Shown here: one piece after another, positions 21,731-33,204 of the stretch
Layout: the number at the start of each line of letters is the position of its first letter
Numbering within the stretch: the stretch's first letter is position 1
Assembly (NCBI GenBank): GCA_036674765.1
Contig: JARVKI010000016.1
Location: forward strand, 62,001 to 126,000
Origin: Seiridium cupressi
Taxonomy: Eukaryota; Ascomycota; Sordariomycetes; Amphisphaeriales; Sporocadaceae
DNA: 64,000 nt
Reading direction: 5' to 3'
Notes under the pieces: generated by a model
The model's database searches: none
Seen by the model: the letters and a program-made list of their open reading frames with translations, nothing else
What the model was told of the DNA's origin: nothing
Position numbers and translations under genes: made by a program

Positions 21731-24231
21731 TCTGAGACGAAAGACTGCTGCTTGAAGTTAGGGAATGATAGAGACTAATGCTGCTCTGGAAATATTCGGA
21801 GAGATGCAGAAAGTTGTGCTATCGAATGAGCAAAGAGATGTAGATGTCGAAAGCCAGGTCCCCGAATCGGGCAGTCCAAAATCTTGCTGATCATATAAAG
21901 CAAACGTCTGTCTAGGTTTGTGTCAGTGTTTGTTAAAAGACCAAACTATAGAGAATGTCTGCTTGCAAGACCAAATCTGATTGGGTGGATTGACAAGGCA
22001 GCACTGCAGAACGGCTCAAAAGGTAATACGGTTGTCCTTTCGAAACTGCATGCGCCTAAAGGCATGTAGTTTGCCGGCCTGAAGCGCGTCACTTGATGCG
22101 TGCTGTGTATGCCAATCAAAGGTTGGATCAAACAAATCAGCAAAAGTACGTTTTCTGCCTGATAAGTGTTGTATCAAGTATACGCCTGTTCAGGATTCAC
22201 ACTAATAGCCTGCTGGGGCAGGAAGCGAGGTGGAAAGTTCTGCGTATTGCAGCGTTGTCATCCGAAGAGATGCCAGGATCCGCACGCAAAGGTTTGACCT
22301 TGAAATGACAAAAAGGGGAAGATTCTACCTACCTGACTATGCCCCGTTTTGGGAAACTGGGTTGGTTGGCAAACGAAGAAACGAATGCTTGAAAGCTAGT
22401 ATGATGAGCAAACTGTAGTCGATGGATGTGCTGACTGCTACGGCGTGGGCGGCCAGTGCTTGCTGCAACTTGTCTCTGCTTGCTCCGAGCTAAATCAAAA
22501 GAATGCTGATACAAATCAAAGCGGATAGATACTGGTAGCCCAACGGAGAGCTTCAGCCTGGCAAACGGGAATTAGAGACTGATTGATATTGGTATAGCTA
22601 AGACCAGGTATGGGGAGATGTGCCTGCGGTCGGATCTTCGCCTTCAACTCGGCAGACCGCTTCGGCTTGAGAGGAAGTTGGCCGTGGCCTCTACAATCGA
22701 AGTCGCAGCTGACTGTTCTGCAGGCTTGATCTTTCCGGCAAGTGGCTATTTGCATGTGTCTGAGACAGACTGGACGGTCCTGGATTGACGCATTGAGGTC
22801 GAAGCAGTGGAGTCTTTGCGAGCCGGATTGCGGGAGCCAGGAGCAAGCTCGATCCGTCTGAGAGCGGGACTCCACTGGGCTTGGGCTAAGGGGAGGGAAG
22901 GCGGGTTGACCACAGAACCTTTAGTGTCAAATACTACTCACTACGTAGATGCGACCCACAGAGCCGCAAAATTGTGGGATGGACAGTTGAAGGGTGGTAA
23001 GAAAGATGAAATTGTCATTTCGGATCCCGCGGGCTACAGGCACACATACATAGGAAGGGAAAGCCGGAATCTTCTCGTGGGAGAGGCCCATCAGCCGCCG
23101 CCGCAGACGCCGGGGGGACTCATATCTACCTACTTGCTCAAAAGCAAAGTTCAGGTCTGTCGTCACTCGCAAACGCGGAAGCGACGCGCTATCAGCTGAA
23201 TGGCTGCACGAGTTGTGTAACCAGGAAGACGGGAGCAGGCAGGGGCGCTCTCTAACCTGATCAGGCTTGGACCTTTTTCCACTTTCCTGGGCGGCGTGGA
23301 GCGCATGTAATCGAGAAAACGCGGGACGATTTATTCAATGATGGGTATGCTACCATTGTTATGGCGGTTGACTAGCTTCCATTTCGCCTGCTAAGTCTGT
23401 TTCTGAGCTGGCTGCAATAATCCGCTGAAGCTTTCTCCCTGTTGCACGAAAACAAGTCTCACAAGCAACGTTTGCTGGTTTCACATGAAAAATTGACCTC
23501 ACCGCTGTTCTTGCTTTTCCCAGCAAGGTCCGGGGAACGAAACGTGGCAGGGTGGAGGAGATAGCCCAAATGACAGCTCATACCCAACGGCTGACGGGAG
23601 ACGTGCTACGCCAAAGCCCAACGTCATTGCATTGGCTGAAATCCTGACTGTGGCAAACGGCTTGCACTTCGGCCCATGCTGACTTCAACGCCCCCGGCCG
23701 TGATAGTGGGAACATGCACTAATTAGTCACCTGTATAAAGTTTGAAAAAAGAACGGTCGGCCATACCGGCCAGCCGAATCGGGCACGGCGAGGACTGACA
23801 CGCCGGATGCAGCTGCTGAGGTAGAATTAAAAAGGACCCAGACCCATGGGACTTGTCAAGGTTCCAGCAAGGCTGCAGTTAGGTAGGAAAGCTGCAAGCA
23901 TGTTCATGTGCAGTTATCTCTCGAATAGGGTATGGCTGTATTCGTCATTTTCGATACCACGCATATACACGAGTGGCAGTAAGTCCCAGGATCGTAACAA
24001 GCAGCCTGACAAAATGTATACTAATACTCTGGATAGCCTTCTATGATACACAGTGCTTCTTTGTGTCGAACGCACATGATAAAAGTGACTACCGAGACCA
24101 ACTGCATTCCCATGAGTTGCGCCTATCAATAGGCCAGGTTGCCTGCCTGATTCGTTCACTGAATACCAGGAGGACTCTTGGATTTTCGGGGCGCTGAGTC
24201 GTCAAGCGACGCGGACTCCTACCTAGCCTTA
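21731..24231. other. 2.5-kb intergenic region upstream of Argonaute
   Basis: No gene supported. It should hold the Argonaute promoter and leader and the 3' flank of the dynamin-like gene. ORFs up to 130 codons (22807-23199, plus strand) are low-complexity in feature content and overlap open frames on the other strand. Confidence 0.4.
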
Positions 24232-27200
24232 CTAAGTCTGCAAATGGGCGCCGGCTGTGGTAATAGGGTCAGCAGCATTGCTTCCACCCGCGCGAGGATC
24301 CTTCGAAGCCGCAGAGGACGAGCTCGATGAGGTCACACCATCGGAGCTTTCGTGGCCTGTTGCTGTCCGCGCGAAGATCGAACCATCTCCTTGGTAGGGT
24401 TGAAGGCGTGCGAACGGGCTGACAGATGAGATATCACCACCAAATGCAGATATGCCTGAAGGCGCCTTTGATACACCGTAGACACGCGGTCCAGGTACGG
24501 TTGGAATCGGTGTCGGAGCACCAAACTTGATGACTTCTGTAGGTTGAAAGTTTCTGGAAGTGCCATGACCTGACCTCAATTCCTCCTTGTTGGCCTTGCT
24601 CGGCATCTGGTCATTCTTCACTAGTTCTTGCCGAATTTGTGACTTAAAGGCCGTGAACCACTTTTCGACCAGAAGACCATCTTGACTGTCCGAGGATGAA
24701 TCAGGAGTGAATCGTCCAGTTGAACTCGAATCAGGGTCAAGGAATGATGCCGATTCCTGGCATTGTCCGCTTTCCTCAGCAATGTTCTCACGGCCTGTAT
24801 CCGCGACATTTGGTCCCTCATTGCAACCCATCGTCTGAAGTTTGGCTTTCATTATTTGCAGCTCTTGTTGTATCTGCTCTAAGTTGGCCTCAGCGCTTTC
24901 CCATAACTTCATGCAATTATGAGCTGTACATCCATTGATCTCACTGGTGTCCATGTCTGAGTCGTCTCTCGTCTTTGTCGCAGCTATCAAACTCGGATCT
25001 ACAACTGGTTCATCTGGCTGCGACATCACTATCGGTGTGATCACGTTAGTACATTCGTTCATCTTGACCATTTAAGTGGGATTCAAACTCACTACCAGAC
25101 TTGTGCTCGTGAAGTATAGGTTTGAGGACTTTCAGGTTATTGTTCAAGACATCACATTCTTCCTGCAGTAGAGATCTCCGTGAAGCAACGTCCTCCGACT
25201 CTCTCGTGAGAAGCAACATCTCGTCGTCGTCCATTTGAATGACGTCTTCAGTCGTGAAAATTCCAGGTATATCCTCAAGAAGGCAATTTTCGACAGCTAA
25301 GATAACCATATTCTCAGCAAAAGTTCGTAGAGAGCTCTGTCAAGATTGTCAGTCATATGAACTGTATACAATATAACGTCACAGCATGCAAAATACTAGA
25401 ATCACTTGCCTCGTAATGACTCCGGGATCTTTCAATCAGCTGTTCAGCACTGAACGGTGTCCTTAGATTGGATTCCGATGCCTGTTGCTTGATGGTATTT
25501 CCGAATCCGGTGGCATTGCTCGGTGGATGGGCTGACGCTTTCTGAAGCTGTCGAGCAGAGCATGGCAGATTACTCCCGTGAAGCACATGGAAGCGTCCGT
25601 TTCTATGAGGGCGCAGAAGTTCCTGAAGCTTAGCATTGAGGACTCTGGCTTTGTTGTCAAAAAATGGCACAAGTTTCTCTAAGAGAATAGCATTATAAGT
25701 AGCACTGCTAGGCCCGGCGGTGTAGGCAAGCAGCTCCTTGGTGAAGGCAAGCGCGGCATCAAGGACAAGACGAAGGTAGCATTGCGCAATCGACTCCCAC
25801 TTTTGTGACTGTATTTTGAAAAGTTCGACAACCATGCGATCGAATGAAGACCCAGGGTTTAAACCAAGGCCATTGACCAAGACAGCTGTGCGAATCTCGG
25901 CAGCAGCAACTTGGAAAGACACTGTTTCTGGTTCTTCCAAATGAAATATGTCGACCAAAACCTTGATATGACTTGGTATGTCAATCCCGTGATCATGATC
26001 GGCTCGAGATTGATTTTCCATGTCAGTGAAAATCCTCTGACAGCCTCGGGTGCCTAGAACATGCGAAAATGCGAGGTTCATATCCTGGAGAACGGTACGA
26101 AGCTTTCTGATGCGTCGGGGCCCAGAGGTGCCTCTTTTTTTCTCGACGAGTATGCCACCGAAGAACTCATCTCGGTAATCCCCATCAAGGGCTTGGATTG
26201 ATATGGCCTCCAGTCTTGAGGCGAGCCTATGGACATGAAGGCGCGATTCCCTGAGAGTTGGCCGGGATTGGCCGAGGTCGTCCAACTGTTTCTGGCGATT
26301 GCTGATACCCGCCTCAATGTTCTTGGTGAGAGACGAGGTATAATGTGCTATGTTGCAGGAGAGCACATCGGCAATCTTACTTCTCAGAGAAACTGCACCC
26401 AAGTTCTGGGATGGAATCAAGGCCCAAGACTCGGACCCAAAGAAAACTGCTTCTCTCAGTTCTGCTTTTTGGTTGGTATCTTCTTCTTGTGACCTATCTC
26501 GGTTCCGCAACGCATGAAATCTTGGAAGTTTGGCAACATGAAGAATAGTCTCCTCGGCTTGAGAGCCCGGCTGAAGCATATCGGGCTTGGTGACAACCCC
26601 AATGGTTTGCTTCCCGCTTTGATCACATGCAAGGAACTTCTCGAGGGCCGTTTGAACATTGAGTTGGTGAGTAGCCGAAATTACTGCAAGCAAAACAGTG
26701 TTATCATGAGCAGTGTAGTGTTGCAGGAGGTGACTCGCGACATGAGGTCGGCTAGGGCCCAGATGTTCTTTGTCAGAAGGGAAGAATCCTGGGAGATCCA
26801 CGAACGTGACGTGGGGCACATCAGGGCCGCGGATTTCGACTTGAAGCATGGTCGTAGAAGGGTCGTTCCTCTGTGTGACCATTATGTTGATAGCGGTCTT
26901 GATGATGTCTGAAAGTTCAGCTCCATCGCAGCGGATGCTTTGAAATGGAACGACATGGTCACCAGCATCGGAGAGTCGCCGAATCTGTGCGCTAACCACG
27001 CTTCTTGAATCTGGACGTAATGTCACTTCCGTGGCAAACTGTGGACGGACCTCGAGGCCGAGTGGGAATCGTAGTCCTGCTATTGCGCGAAGAACTGAGC
27101 TCTTTCCAGATGATCGGTTGCCAGCAACGATGATGCGTGGTGGACTCGGTCGTGGCCCAATCCCGAACCTCTCAACGTTGGCGATCACCTCGAAGATTTG

Positions 27201-27293
27201 CTTCTGGTCACCGAGCAGTTGATCAATCCTAACTTTGTCGATGCCGACATTGCCAGATGTTGTATGGCTTCCATTTGATTGATATGCAGCCAT
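24232..27293 (-). CDS. Dynamin-superfamily (Mx-like) GTPase with long C-terminal tail, 974 aa
   Basis: Exons 27293-25410, 25336-25093, 25028-24232. The second intron has donor GTGAGT and branch CTAAC. The first needs a GC donor (GAG|GCAAGT) with branch CTGAC and acceptor GACAG; no GT donor gives a good in-frame alternative. The GTPase domain shows the P-loop AGNRSSGKSS (about residues 57-66), G3 DLPGF (about 166) and G4 TKPD (about 235). A helical stalk follows, then a GED: HYE joins SSLRTFAENMVILAVENCLL across the intron. After the GED a tail of about 260 residues begins at exon 3, with one short coiled coil (about 765-795) and Ser/Thr/Pro-rich low complexity. There is no PH domain, as in Mx-type and fungal Mx-like dynamins. 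Membrane or organelle remodelling is the usual family role; the specific role is unknown. Confidence 0.9.
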
Positions 27294-28596
27294 GGCTGAG
27301 CTTTGGGTACAATGTAGGTGAGAAATGATTCAGGGAAGGGTTCTAGTGTAAGTAATGAATGCAAATGTAAGACTGGATCGTCTATGGTGTTGGGGCTAAT
27401 GACTTCGGCTGGGGCGCGACCGTTGAACGTTAGTTGTTTTAGTCGCTGGTGGCGCATTGCACGTGTCTGGGTAGGCGGGTAGGATTGCAGCATTCCTCAA
27501 TCCGTTGCCCTGGGGTTTTCAAGGGGAGGAAACCACAAATGAAGAGAAGGCACCGCCGTCAGTTGAGAGAAAGTAACTGGAAAGGTTGTAAAGATCTTTG
27601 GCATTGAGAGTGTTTGGAAACTGGAGCCTAAGTTAGTAGGCAGCTACTTTGGCAAGTGGGTTAGAGTTGGCCCAGGTTCCAATTCACCGGTATCGACTAT
27701 GATCAGAACGACATGACCCTTGCGGCCGCAGGGCAGCCTCTCACATACAGTTTGGGGCGGACCATTTAGTCTTGAACCACTGCTACCCTGGCTTATCTTA
27801 GATTGTACTGCTAACAGACACCGGCTTTGGGTGAGACTACATTGTAGGCTGTGTACTGAGGATGCAACTGAGGCAGGATTTGGATGCGGGTGCACATCCC
27901 CAACATCATTGAAAAATGAATTTTGATATCAGCGAAACGACTTACACGCAGGAATTGTTGCGGAAACAGTGATCAATATAGATAGCCCTGTCCCATAAAG
28001 CGATTGACCTAATGCCAATCACTACATGTAGGTTTGATACGGATGGATTTAGCGTCCAGAGGCATCTCGAACCCTGTTTGCTTGATTATCGTGTCATAAA
28101 TCGTTGATCTTGGCGAGGAACGGAGTTAACCGGGGTTGAATCACCTTGGATATATACTGTATAAGAGCAGTTTAGATCATACTGCAGACACGCCTTGTTA
28201 GTTGATCAGTTCACTCTCCGAATAGTTCCCCAAGACGAGAGCAAACCCATAAACCCAATAACACAGCGAGACCAACTCTGCTGCATTATCCGTCCGCAAG
28301 AAAGATTCCAGTCAGTTCCAGCCTGGATTATAGTAATATCATAGTAGTTTTTCACATGACGTACCCACGTACCCACGTACCATAACCAGCCCACATCGAA
28401 CCCCAGTCCCAGAGAATGAATCCCAATGTGGGGGGTAACACGGACAGTCCTCGGCCAAGCCACCCGCCCCACCATAGTGAAAAAATTGCACTCACACAGC
28501 CCCTCGTCCCAACCTTGTGATATAGTCTCCTATACAGCCATCAAATCTCAACCAGAACAGAGATGTTCATCGGATCTTCTGTTCCCTCACGTCTTG
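27294..28596. other. Intergenic region between dynamin-like gene and tRNA
   Basis: No protein gene supported. At about 28354-28381 a short tandem ACCCACGT-type repeat (three copies) is visible. Confidence 0.4.
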
Positions 28597-28669
28597 GCCC
28601 GGCTAGCTCAATCGGTAGAGCGTGAGACTCTTAATCTCAAGGCTGCGGGTTCGACCCCCGCGTTGGGCT
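28597..28669 (+). tRNA. tRNA-Lys (anticodon CTT)
   Basis: A 73-nt cloverleaf without intron. The acceptor stem GCCCGGC pairs with GTTGGGC at 28662-28668 (two G-U pairs), with discriminator T at 28669. The D arm contains TAGCTCAATCGGTAGAGC (A box). The anticodon stem TGAGA/TCTCA encloses loop CTCTTAA with anticodon CTT at 28630-28632. The T arm contains GGTTCGACCCC (B box). The CTT anticodon reads AAG lysine codons. Confidence 0.97.
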
Positions 28670-28682
28670 CAATTCCCGACGC

Positions 28683-28718
28683 ATCCCAGAATACTGGGAT
28701 ATAGCGGCGCAATTTTTT
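28683..28718 (+). terminator. Likely Pol III terminator with a preceding hairpin
   Basis: A run of six T at 28713-28718, 44 bases past the tRNA end, is a good RNA polymerase III terminator. Between them a perfect inverted repeat (ATCCCAG / CTGGGAT at 28683-28700, 4-base loop) would form a stem in the primary transcript trailer. Confidence 0.55.
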
Positions 28719-30389
28719 GAATCTTATTTTGCTTGGATCTTCTCACAGGTTGCCATTTTACTTGTTGATGGGGTTGGTAGACACAGCTGTCCTTCCATTT
28801 TTCTTTATTCGATATGGCTCCATGACCTGTGCTAGCTGTGAGCCGCACCAGGTCGAGTTGCTGTTTAGTTTTATTGTTTTGAATGCGGCAAAACGCTTCA
28901 GCGTCGCGCGCCCTATGGTGTCCATCACATTCATCAGGACATGATACTCTGCCCAAAGCTTCTTTGAATATCTGTTGAATTGCTCCATGTTTGGTCATAC
29001 ACCATACAACATTGCATACAGGAGGGCCACTTCTATGCCAGTTATAGATTGGTCTTATCCCGCTGAGGATCATTTGTCCTACGCACTTTCAAAGGCCTAA
29101 TAACGATGCAGTGACGATCTAATGTCCGCATTTTGTCTATAATGCATCCAAATTGTTTAACTTCCCAGAAACTGTCTGGATTTAAATGTCCACTCGTTCA
29201 CCCGGCTTAAATCTTTTCGTACTCTACATTAGGGTTTTTAGTACCCATGGTCTCGGCTTTGTGTGAGTTAACTCATGCACGACCACGGTCCTGGAGCCCT
29301 GGCAAGTCATTGCAATGGAGTTCCCCCGACCAGTCACCTCAAAAGCTAAAATGGTGATCAATGATATGAAGTATTTCAACATGGTATGCAGTTACCACAA
29401 TCGAAACCATAACTCTAAGAAAACGGGTCTACACTTTAGTCGCTGCTAGCTCGATGCAACCACCGTGCTAGAGTATTGCTTGTTTCCGACTTTCTAGGAG
29501 TCCGAATTCTCTCGTGTTGGTTGAGAAGTAGCGGTGGGGCAAAGCACCGTTTTCAACTTTTTACAGCGCTGGTTTAGGCTTCAAGAGGCTTTACCACAGA
29601 TCTCTTGAATGTCAAGCTAGATATATAAGAACAACAAGATCTATCTTGCGATTAAGGCAAAAACTAGCTTCAGATATCTCCAACGTGTAACCGAATAGCA
29701 AAAATGCTTGGATCATACAGCATTCTTATTGTAACAGCATCATACAGTTTTGGGTACAGTGCACTTTTTCTACACACTCTCCTTCTGTCATTTGGGAAGA
29801 CAGCCCAAGATGAACAATTGGGCATACTTTTGCCCCTGATCATTACGTAGGTCAGTCGGGATCGAGAAATGATTCTAGATACGGTTCAAACTACCAATTT
29901 TGACCAGGTTAATGTTTTCCTTTAACACAGCTAATTCAACAGCAGACCTCCGCCACATTATTAAATTACACTACTCCTTCATGACTCCCAAGGACAGAAC
30001 TGCTTACATAAACAATAAATGAATGCAAGATCCGTCCTCAGCAATCGAGATATTTCCAGGCCAATTGGGTCGAAGTCAATTGTCACGCATTGTGTTGCGA
30101 GAATGAAACACGAGTGAAAGAGTTGACGTATACTAATTGTGGTATGCCAACTGGCTTATTCTTCGCCCATCAAGGTGAGTAAGACCTGTTACACGATATG
30201 CATAGACTTTTATTATAGATATCACTCGAAGCTTAGTGACAAACGCTGGAGTATATATATATATATCTTCACATCAAGCAGCAGCATTGGTGGTTTCTTC
30301 CCATAAAAACAACAACACACGACAAATCACCATCTTGACCCACCGATACTTTACGATCACATCTGAATTCACACCGCACGTTGCCTAAC
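28719..30389. other. AT-rich intergenic region
   Basis: No gene supported over about 1.7 kb. AT-rich with a short (TA)n tract near 30252-30266. The last 100 bases are a plausible leader for the hypothetical gene that follows (A/C-rich before the ATG). Confidence 0.4.
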
Positions 30390-31313
30390 ATGGACTTTAA
30401 GTATATCAACGAGCCCGAGGACCGTTATGAATTAGCAGTTCTCGATGCAAACTATAAGTGGATTCGGATCAATGAAGTCATGAAGACACGTAGCGGCGGA
30501 TTTGACATTAAAAAGGGCATTGACCGACTCCTCAGACACTCACATAGTGGGATTAATACCCATCTCATCAGGAAAGGCGATCTCGAGTTTCGCATGGATT
30601 CGGCCCGAGGTCGTCCGGTTACACATGTTATTGACTCTGATCCCAGCGGCAGCAAGCATGAGCTCAAGGTTTATAGAGGGAGAAGATACGAAGCGACATC
30701 CAAACGGGGCGCAAAGTTCGTCGAAGGTCACCGAAGTCTCAGCCCTGCGACCGCAGAGCGCTTTATGGATAGGGGCACTCTCCTAGCCGTGCCTAAGGGT
30801 AAGCTGGACTGGGAGGACTATGAAAAGTCTCTGGCTGGTGTTGAAAGTCCGAATATTGGTACCTACGAAGACTTCGCCGACTATCTGCGACAGTTTGGTA
30901 AAGAAAAGCCTTGGCCAAGCCATTTGAAATGGCCTCGACAGACTACGATCCGAAAATGGCTGCGCGAGGCTACATTCAACCCTGAAGACGAGAGGAAGCG
31001 TTTCGTTCTGAGGTGGAGAGACGCTGTTCATGAAGAAGCTGATATAGAGGCCAGGAAACGCCTTGAGAATTGGTTCCACAAAGAATGGCGCCCGACTCGT
31101 GAGGAAATCCGTGACATCAATACCGACGGTTTATACGACGACTCAGATACGGAAGCAAGGATATCGATAAATACGAAAGTGATTTCGTGCTGTCTGGCAG
31201 CTCCATTTGCGACTTGTAGTCTGGAATGCTGCACGCGTGTTCTCTGGTCATCCAGTCGGACGAGATCTCTAGAGTCATTATGGGCAATAATTCAGTATTT
31301 AGTGAGACAATGA
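30390..31313 (+). CDS. Hypothetical protein, about 307 aa
   Basis: The open frame begins at ATG 30390 (MDFKYINEPEDRYEL); an in-frame TTG three codons earlier is not a likely start. The first ~255 residues look like a genuine soluble protein: balanced charge, many W, R and E, and blocks such as TYEDFADYLRQFGKEKPWP and ENWFHKEWRPTREEIRDIN. I do not recognise a family. The last ~50 residues change abruptly to Cys/Ser/Leu-rich sequence. Another frame, entered by a one-base shift near 31160, would end in an acidic tail at TAG 31217-31219, so the C-terminus shown may be wrong. No signal peptide or membrane span is evident. Confidence 0.6.
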   Translation: MDFKYINEPEDRYELAVLDANYKWIRINEVMKTRSGGFDIKKGIDRLLRHSHSGINTHLIRKGDLEFRMDSARGRPVTHVIDSDPSGSKHELKVYRGRRYEATSKRGAKFVEGHRSLSPATAERFMDRGTLLAVPKGKLDWEDYEKSLAGVESPNIGTYEDFADYLRQFGKEKPWPSHLKWPRQTTIRKWLREATFNPEDERKRFVLRWRDAVHEEADIEARKRLENWFHKEWRPTREEIRDINTDGLYDDSDTEARISINTKVISCCLAAPFATCSLECCTRVLWSSSRTRSLESLWAIIQYLVRQ

Positions 31314-32034
31314 GATTCCATGTATCCATTCAACATCAATCGAATGTGTTCGTCTGAGCTCTTCCAAATTTCCAATCCAGTAACTCAACGTTGGTGCCGA
31401 TATTTACTTACACCAGTCAGGAAGTATAGCTTTCGGCAGGATGAGGAGCGATTATGATCAATTCGCCGAGAGCAATGCCGTACAACAAGTTACGTGAAGA
31501 AAATAAATCACATAGATACAGGCGTAAGAGGAAGCCTTTCTGGAAACAGCTCACCACTGTCCTGAGAATATACCTTTTGTCAAAACCATCAGAGCCCGTC
31601 GAGTATGCTGTATCGCAACGGCTGTCCAAACAAGCTTAATTACATGTACGAAGCCCACCCAGCGCACCGGTTCGCGGGGCACAAGCTCGATTCGGCCCCT
31701 CGAAACCAGGCCCCCACCGCAAGATACAGAAGGGCAGCATTCGTCATCGAACCCCTAGGAACCAGCTGCGAGAGAAGCCCCTCCTAAATCGCGACAGCCA
31801 GGCACACCACCTCCGACCCCGCGACTGCCCCGTCGCATAGGGACGGCGCCAAAATAATTATCCCACCCAGCATCGCCGGCCTTCTGTCACTCCCGTCTCC
31901 CTCCAGTTTCTTGCTTTCCACCTTGCGCGTTCTTATACCCTCCTTGGCCATTCTCATGTCGCTCGGGTATTCTTGATTTGAACCCCTTTCCTCTTGGTTC
32001 TCCGTCTTGGGACAAACCCATACAAAGAAGCGCA
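31314..32034. other. Promoter/leader region of the riboflavin kinase gene
   Basis: No gene supported. Pyrimidine-rich blocks at about 31886-31920 and 31984-32005 immediately before the start at 32035 look like a fungal CT-rich leader. Confidence 0.45.
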
Positions 32035-32700
32035 ATGTCAGCTGCGACAGCCCGGCCTCGTGTCATCTACTCGGAGAATGGCCCCGAGGCGCCATATCCG
32101 TTGCAGATGGAAGGGACTGTGATCTCTGGGTTTGGGCGAGGATCCAAAGAAGTGTGTCACATCCATGGAAACCTCTCATAGTCCGCAACCCCTTTGCACA
32201 CGCATCTTTCAACAACACAAAGAAGCTGACAAACCCCCCCACCACCACAGCTCGGAATCCCAACGGCCAACCTACCCGTCGACGCATCCCAGACGCCATG
32301 GATTTCCGACGTGACCTCGGGTGTCTACTTCGGCTATGCCTCCCTCGCCCTCCCATCCACACACCCCGACTACGTCCAGTCGTCCTCGGCCTACCAAATA
32401 TACCCGATGGTCATGTCAATCGGGTTCAATCCATACTACAAGAACACTGTGCGCTCCGCCGAGGTGCACGTGCTGCACAAGTTCTCGAGCGACTTCTACG
32501 ACGTGCCTATGCGCTTGCTGATTCTGGGCTTCATACGTGAGGAGAAGGACTACAACGGCCTCGAGGCGCTGATCGAGGATATCAATATCGACTGTGACGT
32601 AGCGCGACAGAGCCTAAACCGAGATGCATGGACGCCGAAGGAGGGGGTCGTGGGTAGTGGCAAGGGGACTCTAGATGGCACATGGCTCGTAATGGCGTAG
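32035..32700 (+). CDS. Riboflavin kinase (flavokinase), 188 aa
   Basis: Exons 32035-32151 and 32251-32700. The 99-bp intron has donor GTGTGT, branch CTGAC and acceptor CCACAG. Joining yields GRGSKE followed by LGIPTANLP, the conserved flavokinase motif (GRGSKxLGxPTAN) whose Thr and Asn help bind Mg-ATP. Then come SGVYFGYASL, YPMVMSIGFNPYYKNT and AEVHVLHKF, the beta-barrel segments around the flavin and ATP sites; the family's catalytic Glu corresponds to the one in AEVHVLHKF. The length fits the monofunctional fungal Fmn1 family. It phosphorylates riboflavin to FMN, the first step of flavin cofactor synthesis; the cytosolic or mitochondrial location is not shown. No FAD synthetase domain is fused. 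Confidence 0.95.
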
Positions 32701-33204
32701 GGAGTATGCACGCCAGTCTTGGCACGTTGGTACGAAGCTCTAGAAGGCACTTTATATTACGGCTCGAGTAGATGGGCTGTTCTTGCTTTAGTAGACATAG
32801 AAGGCGCAGGGAAGCCATGTAGTTGGGTACAACGAGTGTCATCCCCCAATCTAGTTCAAATGCCAGAAAATTTCATACAGATTTCTGTAACTTATGAGTA
32901 AATAAAAGACAACCGGGTATATAGGCCGTTTTCCATGCCAGCGAGACATTGCCAACCAGAAAAGCACAAGTGACCAGCTCCCTTGTTACAGAGAGAAGAG
33001 CTCTAACCTCGAGCCCCATCCACAAACGCCGCCCATGCTGTTGTTGATAAACTAACGATCCACATATGTATCGGTCCATGAAACAGTCTCTCCAACTTTC
33101 GAAAAGTCGCCGCCACGCGTCAATCGCCTAGACAGCAAGCTGGTCTTGATTTCGATAATAGCAAGGCAAGAACTAGACGGCAGGTCAGTATTCTCAAGCT
33201 CAAT
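32701..33204. other. Convergent 3' flanks of riboflavin kinase and AcuK-like genes
   Basis: Two genes end towards each other here. Only 3' UTR-type sequence is seen. Confidence 0.45.

Noticed and set aside
22807..23199. 130-codon plus-strand ORF upstream of the Argonaute
   Set aside because: No domain and overlapping open frames on the other strand; likely leader or promoter DNA.
25336..25405. GT donor at 25405-25404 for the first dynamin intron
   Set aside because: It leaves one base over, and neither nearby acceptor supplies the two bases needed to complete the codon, so the GED frame would be lost; the GC donor at 25409 fits.
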